Source: GWE2-42-39 sp942493345 (GTDB taxonomy: Bacteria; Bacteroidota; Bacteroidia; Bacteroidales; Prolixibacteraceae). From it: a DNA stretch of 64,000 nucleotides. The notes beneath the pieces are model-generated. The model searched no databases. It saw nothing but the letters and a program-made list of their open reading frames with translations, and was not told the DNA's origin. A program made the translations under genes and the position numbers. Positions 43,799 to 54,667 of this stretch are shown one piece after another. The DNA lies in NCBI GenBank assembly GCA_942493345.1, contig OW818695.1:2294001-2358000 (forward strand). The letters run 5' to 3'. Position 1 is the first letter of the stretch. Each line of letters opens with the position of its first letter.

Positions 43799-45459
43799 AT
43801 CCGTCGCGGGCAACACTGGCGATTTACGGTATACAGGACCGTTTCAACTACGAACATCCTTTTTATGTGCACGACCACAATCTTTGCATCATGCAGAACG
43901 GGCGTGTCCGCGAATTTCTTCAGCTCGAACGTATCAGCCGCCGCAAACGCGACAACCGGTTACACGAGCAATTATATTCTATTCTGAAAGATAAAAAATT
44001 ACTGGCCGAAGAATTCGACTTGGTTTTTGTCGATAATGTGGTGGGCCGTACTTTCCTCACGATCCGTGGCGATGCCCGTTTCGAGGCCCCTCTCAACTCC
44101 GGTCTGTCGAACGATCTGGAAGAAGGCCGCTGTTGGTGGTTTGGCCGCGAGACCCGTGCCTGGGCGCTGAATCACGAGTTAGCGCACATCTTTTCCTGCC
44201 TCCCTTTTTTTGGAAAATTCAAAGAGAATAGCCTGCTGGTGCATTTCGACGGGGGCGCCAGCCGCAGTAATTTTTCAGCATGGACATTTAAAAACAATCA
44301 ACTCAACCTGCTCGAATACCATTGGCAATTGAAAAAGCTAAGTACAATTTTCAATGCCAACGCGCTGGTTTTTGCCATTATTGGTGCCCGGCTGGAAGAG
44401 CAAAATTCAGTGCCCGGAAAAATGATGGGTCTGGCCGGACACGGCACATCTCGTCCAGAACTGGAGGAATGGCTCATTGAACATGATTTCTTCGAAAATA
44501 TATGGTCGCACAAATCGACGTTTTTTCAGGAAGCAAAAAAAGAATTTGGCGTCAAGCTGAAATCCTTTGACCAGAAAAATCCCTTTATTCAGGATGTGGT
44601 GGCAACACTGCAACGTATTTTCATCAACGAAACGCTGGCCGTTTTCCGAAGGTTGAAAGAACAAACCGGCTGCGAAACCCTCTATTACGCGGGAGGTTGC
44701 GCCCTCAATATTGTAGCTAATACTGAACTGGTAAACAGCGGTCTTTTTACTGATGTTTATATTCCTCCCTGCACCGAAGATTCAGGACTGGCGCTCGGAG
44801 CAGCGGCTTTTTCCGAGTGGAAAAAACACGAACAGGTTGAAGTCCATTCACCGTATTTAAATGGGTGGAAACTCGGAAACGAAACCTTTTTCTATTCCGA
44901 AGAAGATATTAAAAATTGTGCTAAAGCATTGGCTGCCGCGAAGGTGATTGGCATTTGCAACGGTTTTGGCGAGGCGGGCCCGCGTGCGCTGGGCAACCGC
45001 AGCTTGTTGTGCCTGGCTAATTCGAAAGAGCTGGCCCGGAAAGTGAGTATGCAACACAAAAAACGCGAATGGTATCGCCCGTTATCGCCTGTCATGCTCG
45101 AAAAAAACAGTTGTTATTTTACCGCGATTGAAGCCATTCATCCACTCAGTAAATACATGTTGCTCGATTTTCCCATTCTTTCTGAAAAGCAAAACGAACT
45201 GGCGGGAGCTGTTCATGCCGACGGAACGGCGCGCATCCAAACTCTTTTCGCCCGTGACGAGAACCCGTATCTTTGGGATTTGCTCACGTATCTCGATGAG
45301 CGCCAACAGGTAAAAGCCCTTATTAATACTTCGTTTAATACGAAAGGCGAATCCATTGTACATACGGTCGAAGATGCCCGTCGTTCAGCTCAAATCATGA
45401 AAATTGACGGACTGGTAATTGATGGGAAGATGGAAGATGTAGATGACCCGACACATTAA
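43795..45459 (+). CDS. carbamoyltransferase (NodU/TobZ/CmcH family)
   Basis: A 554-residue protein with an N-terminal ASKHA-type Kae1-like fold: NHELAHIFSCLPFF for metal binding, then VHFDGGASR, and ETLYYAGGCALNIVANTEL. A C-terminal YrdC-like carbamoyl domain follows (GPRALGNRSLL, LINTSFNTKGESIVHT). Such enzymes move a carbamoyl group from carbamoyl phosphate, via carbamoyl-AMP, to hydroxyls of sugars or natural products. It pairs with the upstream membrane protein, suggesting carbamoylation of a surface sugar or lipid; the substrate is not known. Confidence 0.9.
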   Translation: MNPSRATLAIYGIQDRFNYEHPFYVHDHNLCIMQNGRVREFLQLERISRRKRDNRLHEQLYSILKDKKLLAEEFDLVFVDNVVGRTFLTIRGDARFEAPLNSGLSNDLEEGRCWWFGRETRAWALNHELAHIFSCLPFFGKFKENSLLVHFDGGASRSNFSAWTFKNNQLNLLEYHWQLKKLSTIFNANALVFAIIGARLEEQNSVPGKMMGLAGHGTSRPELEEWLIEHDFFENIWSHKSTFFQEAKKEFGVKLKSFDQKNPFIQDVVATLQRIFINETLAVFRRLKEQTGCETLYYAGGCALNIVANTELVNSGLFTDVYIPPCTEDSGLALGAAAFSEWKKHEQVEVHSPYLNGWKLGNETFFYSEEDIKNCAKALAAAKVIGICNGFGEAGPRALGNRSLLCLANSKELARKVSMQHKKREWYRPLSPVMLEKNSCYFTAIEAIHPLSKYMLLDFPILSEKQNELAGAVHADGTARIQTLFARDENPYLWDLLTYLDERQQVKALINTSFNTKGESIVHTVEDARRSAQIMKIDGLVIDGKMEDVDDPTH

Positions 45460-45545
45460 TTTCTCACTGACTTCTGTCTTCAGAATATTTGTGCATAACC
45501 TGTGTTTGTAGTGTCATTTTTGTCGTTATCAGTGTTTCTGCCATT

Positions 45546-46223
45546 TTACAGCATGTTATTATCAATTAGGTCCAAAATTGTATATTTTTTATTTTCTAAA
45601 CTGTTTTTTAATACTGTTTCAATTATCACCTTAATGCCATTTGCATAAGAATCATGCCCTAAGACTTTTGTTTCTATTGTTACTTCGTCACTCCCATCTT
45701 TAATTACAATTTTATGATAGGCATGTTTGTCTAAATACTCTTCTGGTATCCCAATTTTATTTCGTTGAATTTCAGGGTCTCTTATAGATGCGATTTTGTC
45801 GAGCGGAAAATTTAATGCGTTTGCAAAAACATAAGCTGTTCCGGGATCAGTTTTTTTTATTGATTGATGAGATTCGGTGATTGAAATTTGATAATTTTCA
45901 AAAGACCCGCTATTTGTTTTTAACATATTTAGTGTTTTTAATACTAAAATTGATGTGTTAGGACAAATAATAAGCGGAAAATCATGCTTTGTTTTTTCTG
46001 TTCCTAATCCAGTTGAAAGTTCAATAAATGCTGACTTTGTCCTTCCACAGAATTCAAAACACTCCTTTAGTTGTCTTCCTGAACCAGCATGCACTATTAT
46101 TGCCTTTTCATTTAAAATCTGGTATGTTGTTTCCCATTTTGTTATTTCACAAGATTGAAATGATAAATTAGAAGTTAATATTGCATTTGCTAACTTTCCA
46201 GAACCTACAACGAATATTTCCAT
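45546..46223 (-). CDS. dihydrodipicolinate reductase-like protein in an AT-rich islet
   Basis: ATG 46223 gives MEIFVVGSGKLANAILTSN, a Rossmann GxGxxA start; the longer frame upstream to 46307 is not preferred. The 225-residue protein lacks close similarity to housekeeping DapB but keeps the DapB C-terminal pattern E-S-H-Q-S-x-K-K-T-D-P-G-T-A (the E.HH..K.D.P.GTA motif, with some residues changed), after a nucleotide-binding half. NAD(P)H-dependent reduction of a lysine-pathway-like intermediate is possible. Its AT-rich codons differ from the flanking genes, pointing to recent transfer. Confidence 0.65.
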   Translation of the reverse strand: MEIFVVGSGKLANAILTSNLSFQSCEITKWETTYQILNEKAIIVHAGSGRQLKECFEFCGRTKSAFIELSTGLGTEKTKHDFPLIICPNTSILVLKTLNMLKTNSGSFENYQISITESHQSIKKTDPGTAYVFANALNFPLDKIASIRDPEIQRNKIGIPEEYLDKHAYHKIVIKDGSDEVTIETKVLGHDSYANGIKVIIETVLKNSLENKKYTILDLIDNNML

Positions 46224-46575
46224 CTGTATAAATTTTTGTTTGTCATCCTGCATTTTGGTATTAACGTTATCTTTTTGAATAACATTCCCAACCGAAGGAA
46301 TAGCCATTTATTCATTTTCTGTTGGTTTGAGCTTTCGCTCTAATGGCTATTTCATCGTTAGGTTTTGCATACCTTCAATTTTCACTACAAATTACACAAA
46401 GAATACCGGCTCCTTTCGCTCTTTATAAAGTTTATTGGAGTCTTATGGCAGCGTCTTTGACCAAACCGGGTTTCATTGTTCGTGTGTTTTGTGGACAGTT
46501 CTTGATGCAAGCACAACAAGTGATGCATTTTCCCTATCAATCAAAAACCTTTTTTTCTACTCTTAAAATGGATAA

Positions 46576-46887
46576 CTACCACTTTCTTACGTGTTGATAG
46601 AAAGTCACATCAATGCTGCCGGGAACAATAACAGACTTAAACTCATCAAACTCTTTACTGTTCCGCATTTTTTCAACGATGGTTTTCACCTTTTCAAAAC
46701 TTTCGTAGTGAATGATAAAACACCGTGCATTTCCTTCAACATCTTTTACCAGTTCAGCACCAATAAAACCATCCTGTTTCTCCAGTAAATCAGTGATAAA
46801 GATATTAGCCTTAGATAGTAGCTGCACATTGGTTGTTGCTTCCAATACCCTGAAATTTACAAACTCTGTAATCATTGTGTTCTTCAT
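46576..46887 (-). CDS. antibiotic biosynthesis monooxygenase-like (ABM) protein
   Basis: A 103-residue protein with the dimeric alpha-beta barrel pattern of ABM/quinol-monooxygenase-like proteins: beta start ITEFVNFRVLEATT, helix, QDGFIGAELVKDVEGNARCFIIHYESFEKVKTIVEKM. Members are small cofactor-free oxidases, heme-degrading enzymes or ligand binders. It lies 73 nt downstream of the AraC gene on the same strand and is its likely target. Function is not fixed by sequence. Confidence 0.7.
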   Translation of the reverse strand: MKNTMITEFVNFRVLEATTNVQLLSKANIFITDLLEKQDGFIGAELVKDVEGNARCFIIHYESFEKVKTIVEKMRNSKEFDEFKSVIVPGSIDVTFYQHVRKW

Positions 46888-46960
46888 AACTTATTTGATT
46901 TAAATTTATGAAGGCAAAAGTAGGCGGTGTTTCTTCGAAGAAATAGTATGAAAACGACAG

Positions 46961-47782
46961 CTAGGTTAATTTTCCAATTTGTAATATGGAATTGTTTTGA
47001 TGAACAAAACTTTTTGGTGTATTTCCTGCAAAACGTTTGAATTCCTTAATGAAATGCATCTGATCGAAATAACCATTGCCATAGGCTATATCAGATAATT
47101 TGGAGTATTCGTGATAAAGTACTTGATTTAAACTATTGTGAAAGCGATTAAGCGTACTATATGTCATCGCTGATACGCCCACATATTTATTATACATGCG
47201 TTCTAACTGACGCATACCGATATTGTTCCGGTGACAAAATTCAGATATCTGAATTGAATTATCGTTTTGTTTTAGAACATTAAATAGTTGTCGAAAACTT
47301 TCAGGCATATAGTTTCTATCATCAAGTAAGGATGATAACTCGTTTTCAAGAATGTTTAATCTTGCTGCAACATTGGGAGCCTCCTTTAATCGTTCGCTAA
47401 TTGTACTTGCCAGCTTAAACCCAACTTCGCCAGCTCCCAGCAATTGATTTTTAAACTCAGAAACAGGAATTTTTAAAAAAGGGAAAAACCCGTCAGGGAA
47501 AAAACAAATCCCAAGTACATCGACGTTGCCATTTAATTTTAAACGGGCGTTCCTAAAATGGTCCTGTAGGCCTGAAAAGTATACATCTTCAAGCAAATAT
47601 TCCTTCCCATTCGAGCATACATATTGTGGAGTTTCATTCAAATTGAATCTCAGATTAATATTCTTCTGAGGAATGATCTTGTGGTTAAGTTGCGTATTCT
47701 CAATATGAAGCTCCCAGAAGAATTTGATGTAATTCTTAAGTAAAGGATGGTGAACCGGGTATTTCCTTATTTCATGTTGCAT
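46961..47782 (-). CDS. AraC-family transcriptional regulator (second copy type)
   Basis: A 273-residue regulator with an N-terminal beta-rich sensing domain (DUF6597-type, LKNYIKFFWELHIEN) and a C-terminal AraC HTH pair at about residues 165-265: IGMRQLERMYNKYVGVSAMTYSTLNRFH, then IAYGNGYFDQMHFIKEFKRFAGNTPKSF. It heads the small AT-rich set with the ABM-like gene. Ligand unknown. Confidence 0.85.
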   Translation of the reverse strand: MQHEIRKYPVHHPLLKNYIKFFWELHIENTQLNHKIIPQKNINLRFNLNETPQYVCSNGKEYLLEDVYFSGLQDHFRNARLKLNGNVDVLGICFFPDGFFPFLKIPVSEFKNQLLGAGEVGFKLASTISERLKEAPNVAARLNILENELSSLLDDRNYMPESFRQLFNVLKQNDNSIQISEFCHRNNIGMRQLERMYNKYVGVSAMTYSTLNRFHNSLNQVLYHEYSKLSDIAYGNGYFDQMHFIKEFKRFAGNTPKSFVHQNNSILQIGKLT

Positions 47783-48032
47783 CTGAGATTGAACGAATTA
47801 AACGCAAAGTAAAAATACTAAGAAGAGGAACAACATGCTATTATCCACATTCAATATTTTTTCTTTATGTCCTTTCGTTTGTAACGACATTCATTATTTC
47901 GTTTATCCCTCGTTTCCGCTACGCTCAAACGAAGAGTTGTAAGGAAGAGTAGAGGGAGGATAGGGTATTCCCATTTTTCCAGAAAATTATACCTTTACTT
48001 CTGATTGATCTGTAACCCAAAATATTTGGAAT

Positions 48033-49373
48033 ATGAAAAAACGGATTGCTTTTATCGTGTTACTCATCATTTTACTAAGTGGCGGTTTTTATCTGAACCA
48101 ACTGATGCCGGTAATTACCGGTTATGCAGCCAAAAACCTGGCATCGGGCATTTTTGTTGCCGGGCGCAGCCAGAAATCGATGGAAAAAGAAGATCTCAAT
48201 TTTTCATTTATCAAATATACCAGCAACACGGTAGATCGGGAAAAGAAGGAAGTCGTCAGCCGTTTTTTGTGGGGCAAATCGAAAGCTGTATATATCGATG
48301 GTTTTGGTTGTACGCTGGTAAAAGATTATACCGAAGAAGAAATAAAAAACCGTCCTTACCAGAAATTTTTGGTGTTGCCCGAGAATCCTGATACCATTCC
48401 CTGGCCAATGGGCGATTTGATAGCTGATACCATTCCGGCGGCAATCAATATGAATAAACTGAATCAGGCCGTTGAACAGGTCACGGCCGATACTGTTCCG
48501 TACAAAGGCACGTTTGCCCTGATGGTGGTGTATAAAGGACAGCCTGTTGCTGAAGTGTACCGCAAAGATTTCACCCGCGACAACCGTTTTTTAAGCTGGT
48601 CGATGGCCAAAAGTTTCACCAATGCGCTGGTCGGGTTGCGGGTGAAAGAAGGCAAACTGGACATCAACCAACCGCTGAATCTGGACGAATGGCAAAACGA
48701 CGAGCGTAAAAATATCACGATAAACAATCTGCTGCACATGAACAGCGGCTTTGAATGGAACGAAGATTACGGCAACCTGTCGGATGTGACCATCATGCTA
48801 CACAAGGTTGGCGACATGGGAACTTACACTGCCCAAAGACCAATGATTCATCCGGCTGATTCGGTTTGGTTATATGCATCCGGTACTACCAACTTGTTGA
48901 GTAGTATTTTGCGCCGCTCGTTTCCTTCCGATGCCGATTATTACCGGTTCCCCCGCGAAGCGCTTTTCAATAAGATTGGGATGCGGAGCGCCGTGTTTGA
49001 GGTTGACGCTTCGGGAACTTTTGTCGGCTCGTCGTACCTGTATGCCACAATGCGCGACTATGCCCGTTTTGCCTTGCTTTATATGAACAAAGGCAACTGG
49101 CTGGGCGAGCAATTGTTTTCTGAAAATTGGGTCGATTATACTACATCGGAAGCGAAAGGTTCAGCCGGGAAATATGGCGCTTTCTTTTGGCTCAACCTTT
49201 CGGGCGACCAGCCGGATGCTCCCAAAGATACCTACACGTGCAAAGGCCACGACGGACAGTTTATCTTTATTATCCCGTCGCGCGAGTTGATTGTCATTCG
49301 TACCGGCTATTCCAAAAAAGGAGAATTTGATGAAAACGGGATGCTGAAAGGAATTTTGGAAAGCCTTGAATAG
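48033..49373 (+). CDS. beta-lactamase-family serine hydrolase
   Basis: A 446-residue class C beta-lactamase-like hydrolase (penicillin-binding-protein fold) with an N-terminal membrane anchor (RIAFIVLLIILLSGGFYLNQ). Ser190 and Lys193 lie in WSMAKSFTNALVG, the Tyr-x-Asn-type element in YASGTTNLL, and the Lys-Thr-Gly-like element is KGHDGQFIF. Such Bacteroidota proteins often act as esterases, amidases or peptidases rather than true beta-lactamases. The active site faces the periplasm. It stands alone. Confidence 0.85.
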   Translation: MKKRIAFIVLLIILLSGGFYLNQLMPVITGYAAKNLASGIFVAGRSQKSMEKEDLNFSFIKYTSNTVDREKKEVVSRFLWGKSKAVYIDGFGCTLVKDYTEEEIKNRPYQKFLVLPENPDTIPWPMGDLIADTIPAAINMNKLNQAVEQVTADTVPYKGTFALMVVYKGQPVAEVYRKDFTRDNRFLSWSMAKSFTNALVGLRVKEGKLDINQPLNLDEWQNDERKNITINNLLHMNSGFEWNEDYGNLSDVTIMLHKVGDMGTYTAQRPMIHPADSVWLYASGTTNLLSSILRRSFPSDADYYRFPREALFNKIGMRSAVFEVDASGTFVGSSYLYATMRDYARFALLYMNKGNWLGEQLFSENWVDYTTSEAKGSAGKYGAFFWLNLSGDQPDAPKDTYTCKGHDGQFIFIIPSRELIVIRTGYSKKGEFDENGMLKGILESLE

Positions 49374-49391
49374 GATGTTTCCCATTTGTTG

Positions 49392-49495
49392 TTGACCGCA
49401 GGGCGGTCAAATGTGTATAGAAGAAACATGGGATGACAATCATCCGACCCCGGATGGGGTCGAACCTTCTGCTCCGTCTTATTTTTCTATAGACA
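49392..49495. repeat. MITE-like palindromic element
   Basis: The block opens with a perfect palindrome TTGACCGC-AGG-GCGGTCAA (49392-49410). Imperfect terminal inverted repeats TGTGTATAGAAGAAA (49412-49426) and TTTTTCTATAGACA (49482-49495) follow. They enclose a second stem-loop CGACCCC/GGGGTCG (49445-49462). It lies just past the hydrolase stop and before the uvrB stop. No transposase is nearby. Confidence 0.6.
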
Positions 49496-49554
49496 TACAA
49501 ACCCTCCGGTTTTAATTCCTGAAAAAAAGTATCTCACGACTCACGACTCAATAC

Positions 49555-51579
<2,025 letters not shown>

Positions 51580-51603
51580 AAATTAAAGTCAAAGCTGAAT
51601 ATT

Positions 51604-51674
51604 TGTCATCCTGAACGCAGTGATGGATCTGTTCATTTCTTTTCATGAGACCCTTCATTGCGTTCAGGGTGACA
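51604..51674. repeat. long inverted repeat between uvrB and the EEP gene
   Basis: TGTCATCCTGAACGCA (51604-51619) pairs over all 16 bases (one G-U) with TGCGTTCAGGGTGACA (51659-51674), enclosing a 39-nt loop. It resembles widespread GTCATCCTGA-type intergenic palindromes. It lies between the uvrB start and the EEP-family stop, so it could also serve as a terminator for the upstream gene. Confidence 0.75.
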
Positions 51675-51692
51675 AGATATGATCGGGATATC

Positions 51693-52697
51693 CTAATTTT
51701 TCCTCAAAACAAGATATACCGGAAAATGATCGCTCACTCCTCCGTAATAATTCGAGCCTCCATAGGTGCGGTTGGGCGAAACGGCTCCCCTGTTACTTTT
51801 AAATTCCATCCATCCTTTTCTGAAAATATGTCCTTGTGCACCTTCCACATCAAGTCGTTTTCCGTCGAGCAGCGAGTTTGAAACGACCAGATTGTCGAGC
51901 ATATTCCATTCATTCCGGTAATTGTAGCTTCCCAGGTTTTGCTCGTCGAGCGGCAACATCAGGTTCACCAGCTGTACCCCGCTTCCCGGCGCTTTGGCGG
52001 CAAGGGTTTCCAGCAGGCTTTTGTTTTGCGGCTCATCATTCATGTCGCCCATGATGATAATATTTGCTGAAGGATCCTCTTTCAATACTTCATCTACTTT
52101 TTGTTTTAGTACTGAAGCCACAAAAATGCGGTTTTGTTCCGATTCATCGGTTCCACCAATACGCGAGGGCCAGTGGTTTACAAACACATGAAAGGTTTCT
52201 TTTCCTATCTTTCCTGAAACGTGCAGAATGTCGCGGGTTTTATGTCCGGGATCTTCTTTGAAAATGATAGGAATAGCCTCGAATCCTGCCAATTTGAATT
52301 GGTCGGCCCGATATAGCAAAGCCACATCAATTCCACGTATATCGGGGCTTTCCTGATGGGCAATGGCATACTTTCCGGACGATAATTTTCCGGTTGCAAT
52401 TAAATCTTCGAGGACTTTTCGATTTTCTATTTCACACAAACCGATTGCAATGGGCAAGTTTATCGTGTCGATTTCTGAAAACACCCGTGCAATATCATTC
52501 AGCTTTTTCCGATAACGTTCTTCGGTCCACTTTTTCTCACTTCCGGGCAAAAATTCATTGTCATCTTTATGCGGATCATCTTCCGTATCGAAAAGGTTTT
52601 CGGTATTGTAAAAAGCAACCGTCATTCCGGTTTCAACTTGTTTGCAGGCAAAAAGCCCGGTCAGTAGCAATGCAAAAATCAATAAAAACCTTTTCAT
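51693..52697 (-). CDS. endonuclease/exonuclease/phosphatase family lipoprotein
   Basis: ATG 52697 gives MKRFLLIFALLLTGLFAC with the lipobox; another ATG lies 9 nt upstream. The mature EEP domain has VAFYNTENLFDTEDDP, the Glu of IGLCEIEN, HQESPDIRGIDVALLYR, NHWPSRIGG, MGDMND and SDHFPVYLVL, all expected metal and catalytic sites. Exported EEP proteins may act as nucleases or phosphodiesterases on extracellular DNA or lipids. The substrate is unknown. The gene follows the HAD gene by 11 nt. Confidence 0.85.
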   Translation of the reverse strand: MKRFLLIFALLLTGLFACKQVETGMTVAFYNTENLFDTEDDPHKDDNEFLPGSEKKWTEERYRKKLNDIARVFSEIDTINLPIAIGLCEIENRKVLEDLIATGKLSSGKYAIAHQESPDIRGIDVALLYRADQFKLAGFEAIPIIFKEDPGHKTRDILHVSGKIGKETFHVFVNHWPSRIGGTDESEQNRIFVASVLKQKVDEVLKEDPSANIIIMGDMNDEPQNKSLLETLAAKAPGSGVQLVNLMLPLDEQNLGSYNYRNEWNMLDNLVVSNSLLDGKRLDVEGAQGHIFRKGWMEFKSNRGAVSPNRTYGGSNYYGGVSDHFPVYLVLRKN

Positions 52698-52708
52698 ACT
52701 TTTCATAT

Positions 52709-53320
52709 TTAATATACTTCTTTGCCGATACTTACTTGGTAGTAATCCCTGACATCCGTTATCATCATTCCTGCGGTTTGTGCTGCCTTAATGCCCAGTA
52801 TCCCATCTTCGAAAACCTGGCAAAATTCAGGCTCAACGCCCATCCGTTCGGCTGCTTTCAGAAATGTGTCGGGATGTGGTTTGTGTCTCTCCACATTGTC
52901 GGCGCCAACAATGATCTGAAAATAATCTTTTAATCCGATAACATCAAGCGCTTTTAACGCCAAGCTTTGTTCGCTTCCGGTTCCAATGGCCATTGGCATT
53001 TTTCCGTGGTATTTTTTTATCAGGTTCAAAACCGGTTCGATGGGTACAGCTTTGTGCATATTCGCCTTGTATTCATTTTCTTTGGCATCGCCCAGTGTCT
53101 TCGGATCCATCGACGTTCCGAACATCTCGTTTAGCTTTAAAACCGTTGGGTAAAGCGGAATGCCTGCCAGTTTGTCGAACAGTTCAACCGTAAAGTCGAT
53201 GCCATAAGGGGCTGTGGCATTTCTCCAGGCAATAAAATGAATAGGCATCGAGTCGATAATGGTTCCATCAAGATCGAAAATCAAGGCTTTTGCCTTGGGA
53301 TTAATATCAAGTTTTGACAT
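52709..53320 (-). CDS. HAD-superfamily phosphatase (beta-phosphoglucomutase-like)
   Basis: A 203-residue HAD subfamily IA protein: ALIFDLDGTIIDSMPIHFIAW with the Asp nucleophile DxDGT, a helical cap (residues ~25-95), IGTGSE (motif II), HKPHPDTF and FEDGILGIKAAQTAGM (motifs III-IV). It resembles beta-phosphoglucomutase or sugar-phosphate phosphatases. The order on the strand is HAD then EEP, probably one transcript. Substrate not fixed by sequence. Confidence 0.88.
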   Translation of the reverse strand: MSKLDINPKAKALIFDLDGTIIDSMPIHFIAWRNATAPYGIDFTVELFDKLAGIPLYPTVLKLNEMFGTSMDPKTLGDAKENEYKANMHKAVPIEPVLNLIKKYHGKMPMAIGTGSEQSLALKALDVIGLKDYFQIIVGADNVERHKPHPDTFLKAAERMGVEPEFCQVFEDGILGIKAAQTAGMMITDVRDYYQVSIGKEVY

Positions 53321-53437
53321 AAATGTTCAATTTAAGAATGTTAATAGGGCAAAAGTAGCCAATAATTTAAACAGGAAGTAAAAGCCCTTTTTTCTTTAAG
53401 GAAAAATTAACACTTTTGTTAATTAATTTTTTCATTT

Positions 53438-53821
53438 ATGGAACAGGATCTTCTGCTGACATTTACCAGCTCTACGCAATTTGGGATTTTCGGGGGCATT
53501 GTTTTTATTATTTTCGGATGGGTTGATAAGAAAGACCGTTTCATTGATGTTGGACGTTTTATTTTTATTGCACTTGGCTTTTATGCCCTTTGGATATTGC
53601 TTTCGGGGCAAGTACAGGTTCCGGAAAATGCCGGGAATATAGTTTCGAAGGAGTTGCGCGCCATTGCATTTTTTAAAGGGGTGGTCGTCTGTTCTGGTGT
53701 TTGTCTCTTGTCGCTTTTGCTGAAAATATTCAAAATACGCTATTCCGGTTTTGTAACGTTAATTTGCGTTGTGTTTGCCCTGTTGCTGTTCTTTGTTGTT
53801 TTCTCTCTGCAGAAGTTGTAG
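53438..53821 (+). CDS. four-helix membrane protein, unknown
   Basis: The 127-residue protein has four hydrophobic helices (about 13-29, 42-60, 77-98 and 104-125) with a charged loop between the first two (GWVDKKDRFIDVGR). No family recognised. It is divergent from the HAD gene and has a clean ATG. Likely an inner-membrane protein. Confidence 0.6.
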   Translation: MEQDLLLTFTSSTQFGIFGGIVFIIFGWVDKKDRFIDVGRFIFIALGFYALWILLSGQVQVPENAGNIVSKELRAIAFFKGVVVCSGVCLLSLLLKIFKIRYSGFVTLICVVFALLLFFVVFSLQKL

Positions 53822-53937
53822 AAGCAGATCATAGTAAAACTGCCCAATCTTCATACAATTGGTATACCTAATAACAGGCAGCGTCCCTGAAGATACAACC
53901 TTTCTGTTTCCGGTGTGCCCTAAATTTTACCTCGGCT

Positions 53938-54129
53938 TTATTTGTCTTTCGTGGATATGGTCGAAGTTTTAAATGGCACATACAACGGACACCATCTGAA
54001 CATACCGGTTGCCAGCGGGATAATTCCAATCAAGCCCCACCAACTGTTAGAAAAAACCCCCAAAGCAACAATAACGAGACCGAGAATAATACGGATTATT
54101 CGATCGGTCGTTCCAACATTGCATTTCAT
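53938..54129 (-). CDS. DUF2892 (YgaP-like) inner-membrane protein
   Basis: A 63-residue protein matching the DUF2892 pattern: NVGTTDRIIRIILGLVIVALG, a second helix NSWWGLIGIIPLATGMFRWCPLY with the conserved Cys-Pro-x-Tyr. In other bacteria this domain forms the membrane half of rhodanese-type proteins such as YgaP; here it stands alone. It lies 53 nt from the C_GCAxxG_C_C gene on the same strand and may share its redox context. Confidence 0.8.
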   Translation of the reverse strand: MKCNVGTTDRIIRIILGLVIVALGVFSNSWWGLIGIIPLATGMFRWCPLYVPFKTSTISTKDK

Positions 54130-54181
54130 CGGATAATGTTTTTAAATTCATTATCCTTAAACGGGGATAAACCCGATTTGT

Positions 54182-54616
54182 TCAGAATTCAGACTCGATT
54201 ATTTCAACAGAAGATACCACGAGCTTGGAACAGATGGTATTAAAAACATCTGCATCCGAAGCTTTCTCTGCTTCTTCATGAATCGAAAGGTCGTAGCCAA
54301 TCAACTCTTTACAAACCAGTGAACCGTGTTTTTCAATAAACGTGTTGTTGAATTTTTTTACCGTGGCTTTGATTTTTGCTTTGGTTTCAGAAATAGTTGC
54401 GGCTGGGGTGTTTTTCAATCCAAGTACCATATATGCCCCGGTAACTACGCCACAAGTTGCGCCGCGTCCCATACCGCCACCAAAACCACTGGTAAGCAAC
54501 AAGGCAGCTTTTTCAGGAAGGCCTGATTCTTCGCAAAACGGGAACAATACCGATTGGCAGCAATTAAAACATTGGAATTTTTCTTTGGCAATTTCTGACT
54601 TTTTCATACGGATCAT
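54182..54616 (-). CDS. C_GCAxxG_C_C family redox protein
   Basis: The 144-residue protein matches the C_GCAxxG_C_C family: a Cys cluster near the start (CFNCCQSVLFPFC), a glycine-rich segment (TSGFGGGMGRGATCGVVTGAYMVLGL) and a C-terminal Cys (SLVCKELIGYDL). Members are thought to bind metal or redox cofactors; no reaction is proven. Another ATG 9 nt downstream gives MKKSEIAKEKF and may be the true start. It is next to the DUF2892 gene on the same strand. Confidence 0.82.
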   Translation of the reverse strand: MIRMKKSEIAKEKFQCFNCCQSVLFPFCEESGLPEKAALLLTSGFGGGMGRGATCGVVTGAYMVLGLKNTPAATISETKAKIKATVKKFNNTFIEKHGSLVCKELIGYDLSIHEEAEKASDADVFNTICSKLVVSSVEIIESEF

Positions 54617-54667
54617 CTATTTGGGTTCGGAATTATTACAGGCAAAAGAATGTGCGTTGATAAATTG

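Noticed and set aside
47861..47960. Possible small element with TCGTTTG/CAAACGA arms
   Set aside because: The arms are only 7 nt and the sequence between them has no further structure; not listed as a repeat.
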